Assembly: GCF_000003815.2 (NCBI RefSeq)
Contig: NC_049981.1
Location: 7,634,741-7,686,320, forward strand
Length of the DNA: 51,580 nucleotides
Direction of reading: 5' to 3'
Source of the DNA: Branchiostoma floridae
Lineage: Eukaryota > Chordata > Leptocardii > Amphioxiformes > Branchiostomatidae
Shown: piece after piece, positions 1 through 11,191 of the stretch
Layout of the letters: every line of letters starts with the position of its first letter
Numbering within the stretch: position 1 is the first letter of the stretch
Made by a program: the position numbers and the translations under genes
The notes under the pieces: generated by a model
Database searches by the model: none
Told to the model about the DNA's origin: nothing
The model's input: only the letters and a program-made list of their open reading frames with translations

Positions 1-225
1 AAGCACGGGCGTTTTATTGATAAGAACCCATCGCTAAAATTGTCCAGGTACCAGCATTTTAACATAGCACCACAGTCTAATCGTTTTTTCATATAACAAA
101 CAGTTACCATCATACTAAAATACATTGATGATAATTAATCAATGACTTATGTAATCAACATCTGTTCACAGAAACACACACAAACAATTACACTAAATCA
201 AGCATAGTCAAGAATTATATGTTAC
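1..225. other. Intron, nothing further recognised
   Basis: AT-rich sequence 3' of the last visible EGF exon. A short stretch near 80-108 resembles the intron near 3420-3452, suggesting a third copy of the duplicated intron. No exon seen. Confidence 0.35.
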
Positions 226-351
226 CTGTACATGTGTATCCATCTCCCTCATACCCAGCGTTACACGTACAGTCCTGACCGGTCCCCGGCGCTGGAACGT
301 CTGCACAGGCAGCATTGGCATCGCACGGGTCACCAGCACATCCATCGATAT
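226..351 (-). CDS. EGF-like exon, 42 aa
   Basis: 126-bp phase-1 exon, sister of the one at 814-689 with few changes (for example CDANAAC and TCNAGYEG). The intron between them is also related to the intron on the far side of the 814 exon, so exon and intron were duplicated together. Confidence 0.85.
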
Positions 352-610
352 CTGCAGACAAAGACGAGGGGACAATAGAATGACTTACTACATGAACTAG
401 AAATACTCCAAAATTCGCTAAGAATTGTCGTCTTATTGAAAAAAGCGCATACAACTGTGGTTACAAGCACTAAAAAAGTCTATGAAACTTTGAGGTCACA
501 ATCTAAACATTACTCATATAAATATATATATTACCAAACATTACATACGGAACATCATAGTGATATGTTGATAGCTTTCCTTATTAATCCCTGTTTATAC
601 ACCCCAAGGT

Positions 611-612
611 AC

Positions 613-649
<37 letters not shown>

Positions 650-660
650 GTAACAGACAC
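611..660. repeat. (CA)n microsatellite
   Basis: Alternating CA run inside the intron between the two 42-aa EGF exons. A longer CA tract lies at the equivalent place in the duplicated intron (3452-3521). Confidence 0.9.
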
Positions 661-688
661 AGTAACACATGATAAAGAATGATGTTAC

Positions 689-814
689 CTGTACATGTGT
701 ATCCATCTCCCTCATACCCATTGTTACACGTACAGTTCTGACCGGTCCCAGGAGCTGGAACGTCTGCACAGGCAGCATTGTCATCGCACGGGTCGCCAGC
801 ACATCCATCGATAT
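689..814 (-). CDS. EGF-like exon, 42 aa
   Basis: 126-bp phase-1 exon between CTGCAG acceptor and GTAACA donor. Six cysteines at residues 5, 10, 16, 28, 30 and 41; begins DIDGCAGDPCDDNAAC and ends NNGYEGDGYTC. The DIDGC start keeps part of the calcium site, but the Asp-hydroxylation consensus is absent because the loop after the third cysteine is ADVPAPGTGQN. Type differs from the 38-aa cluster. Confidence 0.85.
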
Positions 815-860
815 CTGCAGAAAAAGACGTGGGGACCGTACAATGGCTTCCTACATAAAC

Positions 861-3317
861 TTTTTTTTTTTTACAACATCATCTTTATTTCACTCACAAA
901 CATTTTGAAAAGGGCACGTTTAAAAACACGAGTATATACAAGATGAAGGCTAAAAATACACCTCGGACAACCCCTTAGTCAGATACACAAAGATCTGCAG
1001 GGCGCAAGGTTAAAAAAAGTGGTACTATGCTTCGGCCTTTCAACATTTCAATTGTATACGTCGTTTCTTAATATTGTACAAATGTCATCATTAACATATA
1101 TTGCACAATCAATCACGTGTATAATATTATCATATCATCGGCTGGAAAACAGCCCGGACGGCGACTCCCATACAGGGTTGTTCCTTGCACAGTATATTGC
1201 ATAAGATGTGCAGAGGGCACAGTGTCCTAACCGGCGCTTTAACTCTCTCACCTCACTGTCTTTCTTACGTACAGGGCATAAGGATTTCAGCTTTTTGACA
1301 TTGTCACTGTTCACCCATCCCCTGCTACCAACCTCTATCGTAACTACAGTAGCACTATAGTCGCTGTGCGAGTTTAACTCTTCCTTCAGCTGTTCCTATT
1401 TGGCAAGTTTTCTATCTTCAGCAGCCTGGGCATTTTGCTCAAAAGGAACAGTCAGTTCGATAAGGGTTAGCTTCTGTTCGGCTGTGTTTTGAACAGTAAT
1501 GTCCGGTACGAGAGATGTAGGGAGGATGTCTGGGGGTACTGTTGTGTGTGTCCCGCCCTCTATTACATCAGGGCTGAGGTCACATCTTATTGTCACTGCT
1601 GACGTCTCCAGTGTAGAATGCCAGCGCTGCAGGGTGGTTACCAGCTCCTTCAGCACGCTATTGTGGCGCCAAGTGTACCTGTCCGTCAGTGCCACAGGGC
1701 ACGCATTCAGGACATGACGCAAGGACTGGTGTCCTTTACACAGCGGACACTTTGTAGACAGAAGTTTCCCCCACCGGACTAAGTTGTCCCGTGTAGGGAG
1801 CCAGTTCGCCATCCCGTTCAACGCGAACTCGAAGACACCTCGCGGGGCATTGGACAAGGAACTTCTCCAGCTTGTGTCAGATCTTTCAGCCTCCAGTAGT
1901 TCTGTCCATCTACCTTGAACCGTAAGGGAGCTACAATGTTCCTCCAGTTTGGAATCATTTTCCTTTTGTATCTTGGCTTTAACTGTTTGGCACAGCTTCT
2001 TCTTGGTTTGAGCGGGGGTTTCATGGTTGTTTTGGGAATCTTCGTTGGACAATATTGCTAAGCTTTGTTCAACGATTGTGTGGCATTCCAACGTGCCCGT
2101 TGACTTACGCGTAAGGGTCGATTCTTTTTCTACTTTAGCCTCCAGGGCATTCTTAACACTGACGTCACCTGCCGTCAGGACTGTAGCAATTACATTGGCG
2201 TGTTGCTGCATATAGATTTGTTCAACGGATGTGAGAGCTAGCCCATGGCTATGGTAGAGTATACCCGGGTCGGATGACTTCTTCATATTGGACCATCTCT
2301 TAAGGTATTGTGTGACACAATGGCTAAGTTCCCGCAGATGGGTTTTTGTCACATCATGAACAGTCAGGAGGTACCTAATGGCACCCTGGACGTACACCCT
2401 GTAAATCTCGCACTTGTATTCTCCGCGGACAGGAGAGGCGTCCACGTTCATGATGATTCCTCGCCGTATGTCTGACCCAATGATTGTTTCCTTCAGAATG
2501 TCAGAGACAGGTCCTGAAGAACCGCTCGCAGAGATGTATCCACCCAAGAACTTGAAAGGAGTTGAGATTATGTTGTCCATAGTGTGGTTCCCAATTGAGA
2601 AGGAGACATCCTTTGTACATCCACTACATATGCTGAGAGTTTTACATTTCTTTGGCTTCAGTATCAAGTGGATGCTTCGGAGGTTGCGGTCAAGTGTGTT
2701 GACAATTCGCTGCATGGATCTTGATCTACAGACGGTAAGTGCGAGGTCATCAGCAAATGCGAAGGACAGATGTGTTTTATTTCCCAGAGTGTAGCCATGT
2801 GATTCTTCAGAGCGTAGGTACTCTAAGGGAAGGTTTATGACCGGCAGGAAGATCGCTACAGACAGCGTATCCCCCTGGAATGTACCAACTCTCAGCTGGA
2901 AGGGGGCCGAAGAGAAATCAGGACATCTGACCTGGGCAGTTAGATTAGAGTAGAATGCCTTTATGTAGTTGCACACGTGCTGTGGGACATTGTACCTCTG
3001 TAGTGCTAAGTGGATCAGATCATGAGAAACAGAGCCAAAGGCGTTTTGTAAGTCCAGCCATGCCACATGGACTGTCTTTGATGAGGATCTGGCATTTCGG
3101 ATGATCTCATTAAGTACGAATGAGTGATCAACACAGCCCGATACTCCCTCCAGGAATCCCTTTTGAATTTCACTGTCTATGAAACCATTTTTTACGAAGA
3201 ACTCTATCATGCGGTTACCAAGAATGGAGTGGTAGAGTTTGGCAGTGGTACTGATCAACGAGATCAATCTGAAGTTTGCTGGATCATCTGTAGATCCTGA
3301 CTTGTGGATGCTGATGG
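861..3317 (-). mobile_element. 5'-truncated RLE-type LINE (R2/NeSL-like) with poly(A) end
   Basis: Bounded at its 3' end by a 12-base A tract (T861-872 on plus) preceded by AATAAAG, and at its 5' end by the resumption of intron sequence near 3317. The neighbouring duplicated intron at about 375-440 shows the uninterrupted site, which fixes both ends. It carries most of a reverse transcriptase ORF and a C-terminal domain but no N-terminal part, as expected after incomplete target-primed reverse transcription. A clear target-site duplication was not found. Confidence 0.8.
1396..3309 (-). pseudogene. Reverse transcriptase with CCHC and restriction-like endonuclease, truncated
   Basis: The open frame begins within the RT fingers (ANFRLISLIST) and has QKGF, AWLDLQNAFGSVSH (RT motif A region) and the catalytic FADD box about 170 residues on. 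Near residue 520 there is C-x2-C-x7-H-x4-C, the C-terminal CCHC motif of R2-type LINEs, followed by PDI and IELTVPFE of the restriction-like endonuclease. The frame stops at KLAK where family members continue with a tyrosine; translation past the stop stays protein-like down to about 1200 (EVGSRGWVNSDNVKKL, then ELKRRLGHCALCT). So the copy lost its 5' end and has a nonsense change in the endonuclease. It cannot be autonomous. No ATG start is biologically meaningful here. Confidence 0.85.
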
Positions 3318-3450
3318 AATACTACACTATTATAAGTATGGTCGTCTTATTGAAAAAAGCACATACAACTGTCTAATTACCAGTGCTAAATAAGTCTATG
3401 AAACCTTCTAGGTCCCAATCTAATCATTATTCCATATGTATTGCTAAAAG

Positions 3451-3451
<1 letters not shown>

Positions 3452-3515
<64 letters not shown>

Positions 3516-3521
3516 CACACA
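3452..3521. repeat. (CA)n microsatellite
   Basis: About 70 bp of alternating CA with one or two interruptions, in the EGF gene intron. Confidence 0.95.
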
Positions 3522-3639
3522 GACACAGTCATACATAATAAAGTACCAAACATGTTAATGACTTCTACATTTACATAATCTATGCTTAGTTATGTACACC
3601 TGTAAATAACCTACGTTGGTCACTATGTTGATTGTCCAA

Positions 3640-4292
3640 GCATTTACCACGTCGATAAATTATGACACTTTTGCATTAATTATGCAAATTGAGGACTTAT
3701 TTGCATAATTGGTATCTGATAATGTTCCACCTGCCACTAACTACATATATTGCATGTATTTGAGTTCTGTAAAGGAAACACTGCAAATACAGATTTTCCT
3801 CATTAAATATGCAAATTAAGTGTCAGTTTGCATAATTTGCAATTCATGTTATGCATCTCTGTCAAAGGTACCTACATACCAAATATCATGTAAATTTGTC
3901 GTTTCCTTCTTCAGTTATCCCCCTAAGAAGATTTTGACAAAAATGCCCCTGCAGTTCCAGAGCAACCTGCTAGGGGGGCCAAATATACACCGCATATCCC
4001 TTTTGTCACAAGCCATCTGCCATCTAAAAATCAACACCATAGCATATTCAGTTCAAAAGATCCAAAAAAATGAATTTCTGCTGCAGTACCAAGGTCACAT
4101 ACCAGGTGGCCCAAAATTGACCTTGACCTTTGTCTTCCCAACACCTACCCACAAACCAAATATCATCGTAATCCATCCAGAGGTTCTTAAGTTATGCTCA
4201 CTACAAAAATCCGGACACACAGACACACACACACACAGACAGACACACACACAGACACACCCAAAACTATATCTCCATTTTTCATGGAGATA
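3640..4292 (+). repeat. Interspersed element with CA-rich tail and terminal hairpin
   Basis: AT-rich body with repeated TTTGCATAATT-like words, conserved-looking segments (CTAGGGGGGCCAAATAT and CCAGGTGGCCC), then a CAGACACACA run and finally ATCTCCAT, a 5-base loop and ATGGAGAT at 4271-4291. This layout (short tandem repeat followed by a terminal palindrome) is shared with the 6110-7059 family. The 157-codon open frame inside is low-complexity and shows no domain. Left boundary is approximate; family not recognised. Confidence 0.45.
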
Positions 4293-4604
4293 ATAATTGA
4301 GACTAAATAATGTAAATCGCGTGTCTTTATCTAATTGGTTCCTGTGTAAGTACAGTGTGATACGTTTACATTTTTACTGTTACTTAGCTACGCATTCGTG
4401 TATGTAATGTTATGTGTCGGCGTATTAGTATATCGTTTTCTGTGTATCAGTTTGTACCTTGTTATTAACGTTAGATCCTTTACAGTAAGTTAATTATAGG
4501 TCACACTGTGATCACTCGGTATGCCAGATGTACCGCCTTGGGCTAGAGAGGGCATTCGCCTTGCCTTATGTGCGTCACAGCGGTGTACATATGCATGGCT
4601 TTGT
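4293..4604. other. Intron, nothing recognised
   Basis: No exon, TIR or microsatellite seen in this stretch. Confidence 0.4.
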
Positions 4605-5012
4605 GTTTGTGCCCCCCCCCCCCCTATTTTCTCTCTCTCTCTCTCTCTCCCAGTTCTCTCTATCAGCGGGGTGTGCGTGCGTACTTGTGTGTGTGTGTCA
4701 GGGGAATATATGTGTGTGTACGTTTATCCCCCTGTCTGTCTCTCTCTCTCTCTGTCTCTCTGTGTGTCTCTCTCTGTCTCTCTCTCTCTCTCTATCCTCT
4801 CGTCACAGCACAAATTGGATTCCTTCGTACCCACTCATGCTAAAATAATGGTTTCTTTATACAGTTAACACAAAACATATGAGTCCCCTCCCGCCCCCTC
4901 TCTCTCTAACTTCCTACATCTCTGCCCCTCTCTCTCTCTCTCTCCCCTCTCTCTCTCTCGCGCGCGCGAGCGCTTTCTCGCTCTGTCTCTCTCTTTCTCT
5001 CTCTTTTTCTTT
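4605..5012. repeat. C and CT-rich simple repeats
   Basis: A poly-C tract followed by three long (CT)n runs with TG interruptions, and a short CG run within the last. Open frames across it (LSLSLSL) are repeat artefacts. Confidence 0.9.
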
Positions 5013-5239
5013 TAGGATAAATGTTAAACAGAGCTCCCTGTTGTCGCTACATTCGACCCCTTATATTTACGTACTAACGACATATAGCCTACAGTCACGT
5101 CTGTTCTCTGCCCTCTAACTCTAACGGCCTAACCACTTTAGTTGTCCGTGTGCATATGAAACAAGAAATGCTTTTAAAAAAAGCAGACCATGCGGCTATT
5201 GGATGATTGTTAGCACGAATTGGTGTAATGCTAGGTCAT

Positions 5240-5263
5240 TTATATATATATATATATATATAT
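5240..5263. repeat. (TA)n microsatellite
   Basis: Twelve TA dinucleotides. Confidence 0.95.
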
Positions 5264-5269
5264 GTTTTA

Positions 5270-5640
5270 TTCTTTTTATGTTTTCAACCTTTATTAACAT
5301 TCACATGACAGTGCACAGACACGCACAGTACACGACATTTGCTTGAGAGCAAATACAGCATATTTCAGCCATACCCCTTCCCACGCAACATTGGACTGTT
5401 CCAAATCACCCATGCGCAAAAATGGAACATCTTAACTGTACATTATCCCCCAAAGTGGACTAGTATTGTGAATTAATTCCAGGTCAAAACAGAGCTTGCT
5501 CAAGATGCCCCTGGTCCATGTGGAAGATTTGTATAAACGGAAACGTCTCGAATTTTTAAAGAATTTGTCGGTCTTTCGCTTCATTTCTTTTCTGAAAAAT
5601 TCCAGGACCAACAACTTAACTTGATGTGGCTTTATCTATA
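5270..5640 (-). repeat. Possible 3' tail of a retroelement
   Basis: On the minus strand a 60-codon frame (MLVLEFFRKEMKRKTDKFFK onward) ends at 5432 and is followed by ATATTTCAGCC-like sequence, then AATAAAGG and A-rich sequence. The layout suggests a LINE-type 3' end, but no diagnostic protein motif is present. The words at 5361-5374 are the reverse complement of the terminal palindrome of the 6110-7059 family. Confidence 0.25.
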
Positions 5641-6109
5641 TATTTCATTTCCTTCTTTGTTAAGTATATCCTCCTGCATACCACTATTAAATTGTTTTAC
5701 TTTGTATGCAACAGCCATCGGGCGTAATCTTCTTGTGTTAGTGTTATAAGTTCCTGCTCGTAGCCTGCGAGACCCGGAGGATAGGAGTTTCTACCTTGTT
5801 CGAGGGTTTCTTTTCGGTCAGCGGTGATACCCTGGTACTGGGAGGGTTTTATTGGGCTAAAACTCTGGCAGTTTAAAGTTACTTACAATTTGAATGTACA
5901 AAGTTTACGTAATAAAAACGACAACAACACTAGAAGTACCTACATTTGCTCGGGAAAAAATACATCACTTTTCTTTCCAGTAGTACAGTAATAGAAATGT
6001 TGCCACTATAGACATATGGCCACTATAGAAAAATGCTGATCTATTGACAAAGAGCAATAAGTTGCACATAATTTTAGTACCCACTGATCTTTATTCATTG
6101 CACATGTAA

Positions 6110-7059
6110 GTCAATTGTTTAGATTTACAGTTTAAATGATTATGACGAGAAATATTGATGAGAAAATAATCATTTTCGCCACTGTCAAACCTACGTATCA
6201 AAACTAAACGCAAACTGGCCAATTTTCCCGCGTTTACATTTTCTCGATTGTCTCAACTACCCCAAGGACTAACCCCTTCCAAAGTCAACTCTGTCAAAAA
6301 TGATGGATATCGCCATGCGGAATGTTGGTTAATTCAACGTCAAAGACTGGTATTGTAACGTTCAATGCATGCGTACCGTCCGCTACCGCTCAAATGACCC
6401 TGTCTGAACTCCAAATCCTCGCAAACTACAATTTTAAACTGGGCACAGGGTGACATATGGCCACTGTAATGCTGTAATATGCATGTGTTTTTGTCTGTAT
6501 ATGATATACGGCATTGGAAGCCAGCTTATGAATATTAATTAGCATTCGCCTTCTCGGGGCTGATTGGCTGGCTCTTTAAATTCAATTAACTCTCCCCAAA
6601 GCGCAGGCTGATGCAGGCGTGTGGGGTCATTGGAATTCACGTACGGGAGGAGGCCGAAAGAAATCCAATTTCCCCTCAGAAAAGTACCGAAATTAAGCAT
6701 TTTAAAGTAGTTTATGCCAAAAATTTTACATGGATCATTTTACCAGCTATCTAATGCCTATCTATACCAAATTTCAGGCCATTCCATTGTAAGACCAGGG
6801 TACAGGGGGCCAAAATATACCGTTTTGGTCAAAACGTTACCTTTAAACCTCAATAAAATCATTCAAGAGGCAGATATGACAAAAATGAGAAAAAAAGCAT
6901 CAAGGTATTGGCACACTCTACCCTTGTGCCAAATTTTAGGCCATTCGGTCCAGGAATGGCGGAGATGAATCACTTTGAAGATTTGACAGGCGAAAGAAAG
7001 AAAGAAAGAAACATTACGAATACAATATATTTCACCATACTATGTATGGCTGAAATATA
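6110..7059 (+). repeat. Palindrome-ended repeat family, copy 1
   Basis: About 950 bp, shared with 10358-11793 at high identity. It ends with (GAAA)n and then a near-perfect hairpin at 7026-7059: a 15-bp stem with a TAT loop and one bulged C. No coding capacity. The copies lie on either side of the homogeneous EGF cluster in the same orientation. Family name not recognised; a non-autonomous transposon is likely. Confidence 0.65.
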
Positions 7060-7199
7060 AAAAGACATACCTTAAAAATTAAAATCACTTCTTTCTATCT
7101 ACTATTTAGTTTAACTCCTTGACATTAGCTGACATTTTCGCGTTATTTTGAGAACATGTTGGCTTAGTTTTAGAATTTAACTGTTGTCAGATAACTTAC

Positions 7200-7313
7200 C
7201 TGTTTCACAGTGATCGCCTTCATAGCCAGGAGCACAATTGCAGGAGTAACTGTTAACATCGTCGACGCAGGTTCCTCCATTTTGACAATCCACTCCAACG
7301 CAGTCGTCCGTAT
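7200..7313 (-). CDS. EGF-like (cbEGF) exon, 38 aa, last of the array
   Basis: Phase-1 exon with [10 protein letters not shown] and EGDHC. It is the last of the homogeneous cluster in transcription order; the next recognised exon is more than 6 kb away at 814. Confidence 0.85.
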
Positions 7314-7496
7314 CTAAAACGTTATATTGGCTTTCTCAGTATGAACAATGATACATTAGAATATCATTTGTTTATGTTTATGTAACGTTGACACCCTGAC
7401 CTTTATTGACATATTTTTATATCACGCAACGTTATCATAATTGTTCCTTCAAGAACGACTTAGATTGTAGGATTTAACTGTTCTTACAGAACTTAC

Positions 7497-7610
7497 CTGT
7501 TTCACAGTAATCGCCTTCATAGCCAGGAGCACAATTGCAGGAGTAATCGTTGATTCCGTCGACGCAGGTTCCGCCATTTTGACAATCCACTCCAACGCAG
7601 TCGTCCGTAT
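7497..7610 (-). CDS. EGF-like (cbEGF) exon, 38 aa
   Basis: Phase-1 exon with [10 protein letters not shown] and EGDYC, the most distinct member next to the 10019 exon, with which it shares the GIN change. Six cysteines intact. Confidence 0.85.
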
Positions 7611-7844
7611 CTGAAACGTAATATTGGCTTTCTCAGCATACGCAATGATGCATTAGAATGTCATTTTAAAGACACCTGTCAAAGATTCGATAACGTTTTT
7701 TGTTAATTACACAAGGCTACGTCTATGTAATGTTGACACCCTGACCTTTATTGGCATCCTTTTATATCACGCAACATTATCTTAATTGTTCCTTAAGAAC
7801 GACTTTGTTAAATCGTAGGATTCAACTGTTCTTAGAGAACTTAC

Positions 7845-7958
7845 CTGTTTCACAGTGATCGCCTTCATAGCCAGGAGCACAATTGCAGGAGTAACCGTTA
7901 ACATCGTCGACGCAGGTTCCGCCATTTTGACAATCCACTCCAACGCAGTCGTCCTTAT
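7845..7958 (-). CDS. EGF-like (cbEGF) exon, 38 aa
   Basis: Phase-1 exon that begins DKDDC instead of DTDDC (one base change) and uses a TTTAAG acceptor. [10 protein letters not shown] and EGDHC follow; cysteines complete. Confidence 0.8.
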
Positions 7959-8162
7959 CTTAAATGTAAAATTTGCTTTCTCAGCATACGCAATGATGCA
8001 TTAGAATATCATTTTAAAGACATCTGTCAAAGATTCGATAACGCTTTTTGTTAATTACACAAGGCTACGTCTATGTAATGTTGACACCCTGACCTTTATT
8101 GGCATCCTTTTATATCACGCAACATTATCATAATTGTTCCTTCAAGAACAACTTTGTTAAAT

Positions 8163-8203
8163 TGCATTTTGACAATTCATATTATACTCACATTCGTCAA
8201 TAT
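8163..8203 (-). pseudogene. Truncated EGF exon remnant
   Basis: Third copy of the DIDECEYNMNCQNA fragment, again with an acceptor and no donor. The sequence DIDEC is a classic cbEGF start and is unlike the DTDDC of the live exons, so the source was another EGF exon type. Confidence 0.6.
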
Positions 8204-8338
8204 CTGTAAATACATATTGAAAAAATTATCTTCCACAACGTTAAATTATCATGTTACAAAAAGACATATACATTCTGGCGTCATTTTGAGAACATGTCGG
8301 TTAATTTTTTTAAATTTAACTGTTGTTAGAAAACTTAC

Positions 8339-8452
8339 CTGTTTCACAGTGATCGCCTTCATAGCCAGGAGCACAATTGCAGGAGTAACCGTTAACATCG
8401 TCGACGCAGGTTCCGCCATTTTGACAATCCACTCCAACGCAGTCGTCCGTAT
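8339..8452 (-). CDS. EGF-like (cbEGF) exon, 38 aa
   Basis: Phase-1 exon, same residues as the 8831 copy. The downstream intron holds a truncated EGF exon start at 8203-8163 that cannot code for a full module. Confidence 0.85.
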
Positions 8453-8656
8453 CTGAAACGTTATATTGGCTTTCTCAGCATACGCAATGATGCATTAGAA
8501 TATCATTTTAAAGGCATCTGTAAAGGATTCCATAACGTTTTTTGTTAATTACACAAGGCTACGTCTATGTAATGTTGACACCCTGACCTTTATTGGCATC
8601 CTTTTATATTAAACAACATTATCATAATTGTTCCTTCAAGAACAACTTTGTTAAAT

Positions 8657-8697
8657 TGCATTTTGACAATTCATATTATACTCACATTCGTCAATAT
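8657..8697 (-). pseudogene. Truncated EGF exon remnant
   Basis: Same DIDECEYNMNCQNA fragment and same truncation point as at 9537-9497, showing that it was copied together with its unit. Confidence 0.6.
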
Positions 8698-8830
8698 CTG
8701 TAAATACATATTGAAAAAATTATCTTCCACAACGTTAAATTATCATGTTACAAAAAGACATACATTCTGGCGTCATTTTGAGAACATGTCGGTTAATTTT
8801 TTAAAATTTAACTGTTGTTAGAAAACTTAC

Positions 8831-8944
8831 CTGTTTCACAGTGATCGCCTTCATAGCCAGGAGCACAATTGCAGGAGTAACCGTTAACATCGTCGACGCA
8901 GGTTCCGCCATTTTGACAATCCACTCCAACGCAGTCGTCCGTAT
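8831..8944 (-). CDS. EGF-like (cbEGF) exon, 38 aa
   Basis: Phase-1 exon with [10 protein letters not shown] and EGDHC; six cysteines intact. The 492-bp unit it belongs to is nearly the same as the units at 8339 and 9671, introns included, so the duplication is recent. Confidence 0.85.
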
Positions 8945-9178
8945 CTGAAACGTTATATTGGCTTTCTCAGCATACGCAATGATGCATTAGAATATCATTT
9001 TAAAGACATCTGTAAAGGATTCCATAACGTTTTTTCTTAATTACACAAGGCTACGTCTATGTAATGTTGACACCCTGACCTTTATTGGCATCCTTTTATA
9101 TCACGCAACATTATCTTAATTGTTCCTTAAGAACGACTTTGTTAAATCGTAGGATTCAACTGTTTTTAGAGAACTTAC

Positions 9179-9292
9179 CTGTTTCACAGTGATCGCCTTC
9201 ATAGCCAGGAGCACAATTGCAGGAGTAACCGTTAACATCGTCGACGCAGGTTCCGCCATTTTGACAATCCACTCCAACGCAGTCGTCCGTAT
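9179..9292 (-). CDS. EGF-like (cbEGF) exon, 38 aa
   Basis: Phase-1 exon with [10 protein letters not shown]. The acceptor reads TTTAAG rather than TTTCAG because of a local change shared with the exon at 7958-7845, so those two exons and their flanks are sister copies. A weak acceptor of this kind could make the exon optional. Confidence 0.8.
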
Positions 9293-9496
9293 CTTAAATG
9301 TAAAATTTGCTTTCTCAGCATACGCAATGATGCATGAGAATATCATTTTAAAGACATCTGTCAAAGATTCGATAACGTTTTTTGTTAATTACACAAGGCT
9401 ACGTCTATGTAATGTTGACACCCTGACCTTCATTGGCATCCTTTTATATCAAACAACATTATCATAATTATTCCTTCAAGAGCAACTTTGTTAAAT

Positions 9497-9537
9497 TGCA
9501 TTTTGACAATTCATATTATACTCACATTCGTCAATAT
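9497..9537 (-). pseudogene. Truncated EGF exon remnant
   Basis: After a plausible acceptor (TTTACAG) the minus strand reads DIDECEYNMNCQNA and then falls straight into intron sequence with a stop. It is the 5' third of an EGF exon fused to the intron of a neighbouring unit, so the donor half has been deleted. Similar fragments lie at 8697-8657 and 8203-8163. Confidence 0.6.
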
Positions 9538-9670
9538 CTGTAAATACATATTGGAAAAATTATCTTCCACAACGTTAAATTATCATGTTACAAAAAGACA
9601 TACATTCTGGCGTCATTTTGAGAACATGTCGGTTAATTTTTTTAAATTTAACTGTTGTTAGAAAACTTAC

Positions 9671-9784
9671 CTGTTTCACAGTGATCGCCTTCATAGCCAG
9701 GAGCACAATTGCAGGAGTAACCGTTAACATCGTCGACGCAGGTTCCTCCATTTTGACAATCCACTCCAACGCAGTCGTCCGTAT
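9671..9784 (-). CDS. EGF-like (cbEGF) exon, 38 aa
   Basis: Phase-1 exon with donor GTAAGT and acceptor TTTCAG. Middle reads [10 protein letters not shown] and the end EGDHC. Six cysteines are intact. It is followed in transcription order by the exon at 9292-9179, about 380 bp of intron away, which includes the truncated EGF remnant at 9537-9497. Confidence 0.85.
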
Positions 9785-9998
9785 CTGAAACGTTATATTG
9801 GCTTTCTCAGCATACGCAATGATGCATTAGAATATCATTTTAAAGGCATCTGTAAAGGATTCCATAACGTTTTTTGTTAATTACACAAGGCTACGTCTAT
9901 ATAATGTTGACACCCTGACCTTTATTGGCATCCTTTTATACCACGCAACATTATCTTAATTGTTCCTTAAGAACGACTTTGTTAAATCGTAGGATTCA

Positions 9999-10154
<156 letters not shown>

Positions 10155-10357
10155 TCAGCATACGCAATGATACATTAGAATATCATTTCACAGATATCTT
10201 TAAAAGATTTGATAACGTTTTTTTGTTAATAACAAAAGACTACGTCTATGTCAAGTTGACACGGTGACACCCTTACCTTTATTGGCATCCTTTTATATCA
10301 CGCAACATTATCATAATTGTTCCTTCAAGAACAACTTTGTTCAATTGTAGGATTCAT

Positions 10358-11091
10358 GTCAATTGTTTAGATTTACAGTTTAAATGATTATGACGAGAAA
10401 TATTGATGAGAAAATAATCATTTTCGCCACTGTCAAACCTACGTATCAAAACTAAACGCAAACTGGCCAATTTTCCCGCGTTTACATTTTCTAACTTTTC
10501 TAGGACTAACCCCTTCCAAAGTCAACTCTGTCAAAAATGATGGATATCGCCATGCGGAATGTTGGTTAATTCAACGTCAAAGACTGGTATTGTAACGTTC
10601 AATGCATGCGTACCGTCCGCTACCGCTCAAATGACCCTGTCTGAACTCCAAATCCTCGCAAACTACAATTTTAAACCGGGCACAGGGTGACATATGGCCA
10701 CTGTAATGCTGTAATATGCATGTGTTTTTGTCTGTATATGATATACGGCATTGGAAGCCAGCTTATGAATATTAATTAGCATTCGCCTTCTCGGCGCTGA
10801 TTGGCTGGCTCTTTAAATTCAATCAACTCTCCCCAAAGCGCAGGCTGATGCAGGCGTGTGGGGTCATTGGAGTTCACGTACGGGAGATTGCCGAAAGAAA
10901 TTCAATTTCCCCTCAGAAAAGTACTGAAATAAAGCATTTTAAAGTAGTTTATGCCAAAAATTTTACATGGATCATTTTACCAACTATCTAATGCCTATCT
11001 ACACCAAATTTCAGGTCATTCCATTGTAATACCAGGTACAGTGGGCCAAAATATACCGTTTTGGTCAAAACATTACCTTTAAACCTCAATA
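10358..11091 (+). repeat. Palindrome-ended repeat family, copy 2 (runs into gap)
   Basis: Matches 6110 onward almost base for base through the CAACGTCAAAGACTGGTATTG region and up to the sequencing gap. Confidence 0.7.
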
Positions 11092-11191
11092 NNNNNNNNN
11101 NNNNNNNNNNNNNNNNNNNNNNNNNNNNNNNNNNNNNNNNNNNNNNNNNNNNNNNNNNNNNNNNNNNNNNNNNNNNNNNNNNNNNNNNNNN
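11092..11191. other. Assembly gap (100 N)
   Basis: Run of exactly 100 N, so the true size is unknown. It falls where two copies of the same repeat family meet. Confidence 0.99.

Noticed and set aside
3820-4293. 157-codon frame ending in THTHRQTHTQTH
   Set aside because: Runs through a CA-rich repeat element; no domain and no start context.
4521-4868. Ser/Leu-rich open frames of about 100 codons in three overlapping frames
   Set aside because: Produced by CT dinucleotide repeats.
8249-8437. Plus-strand frame in the EGF array ([20 protein letters not shown])
   Set aside because: Antisense of an EGF exon; hydrophobic look comes from the reverse complement of the cysteine-rich coding strand.
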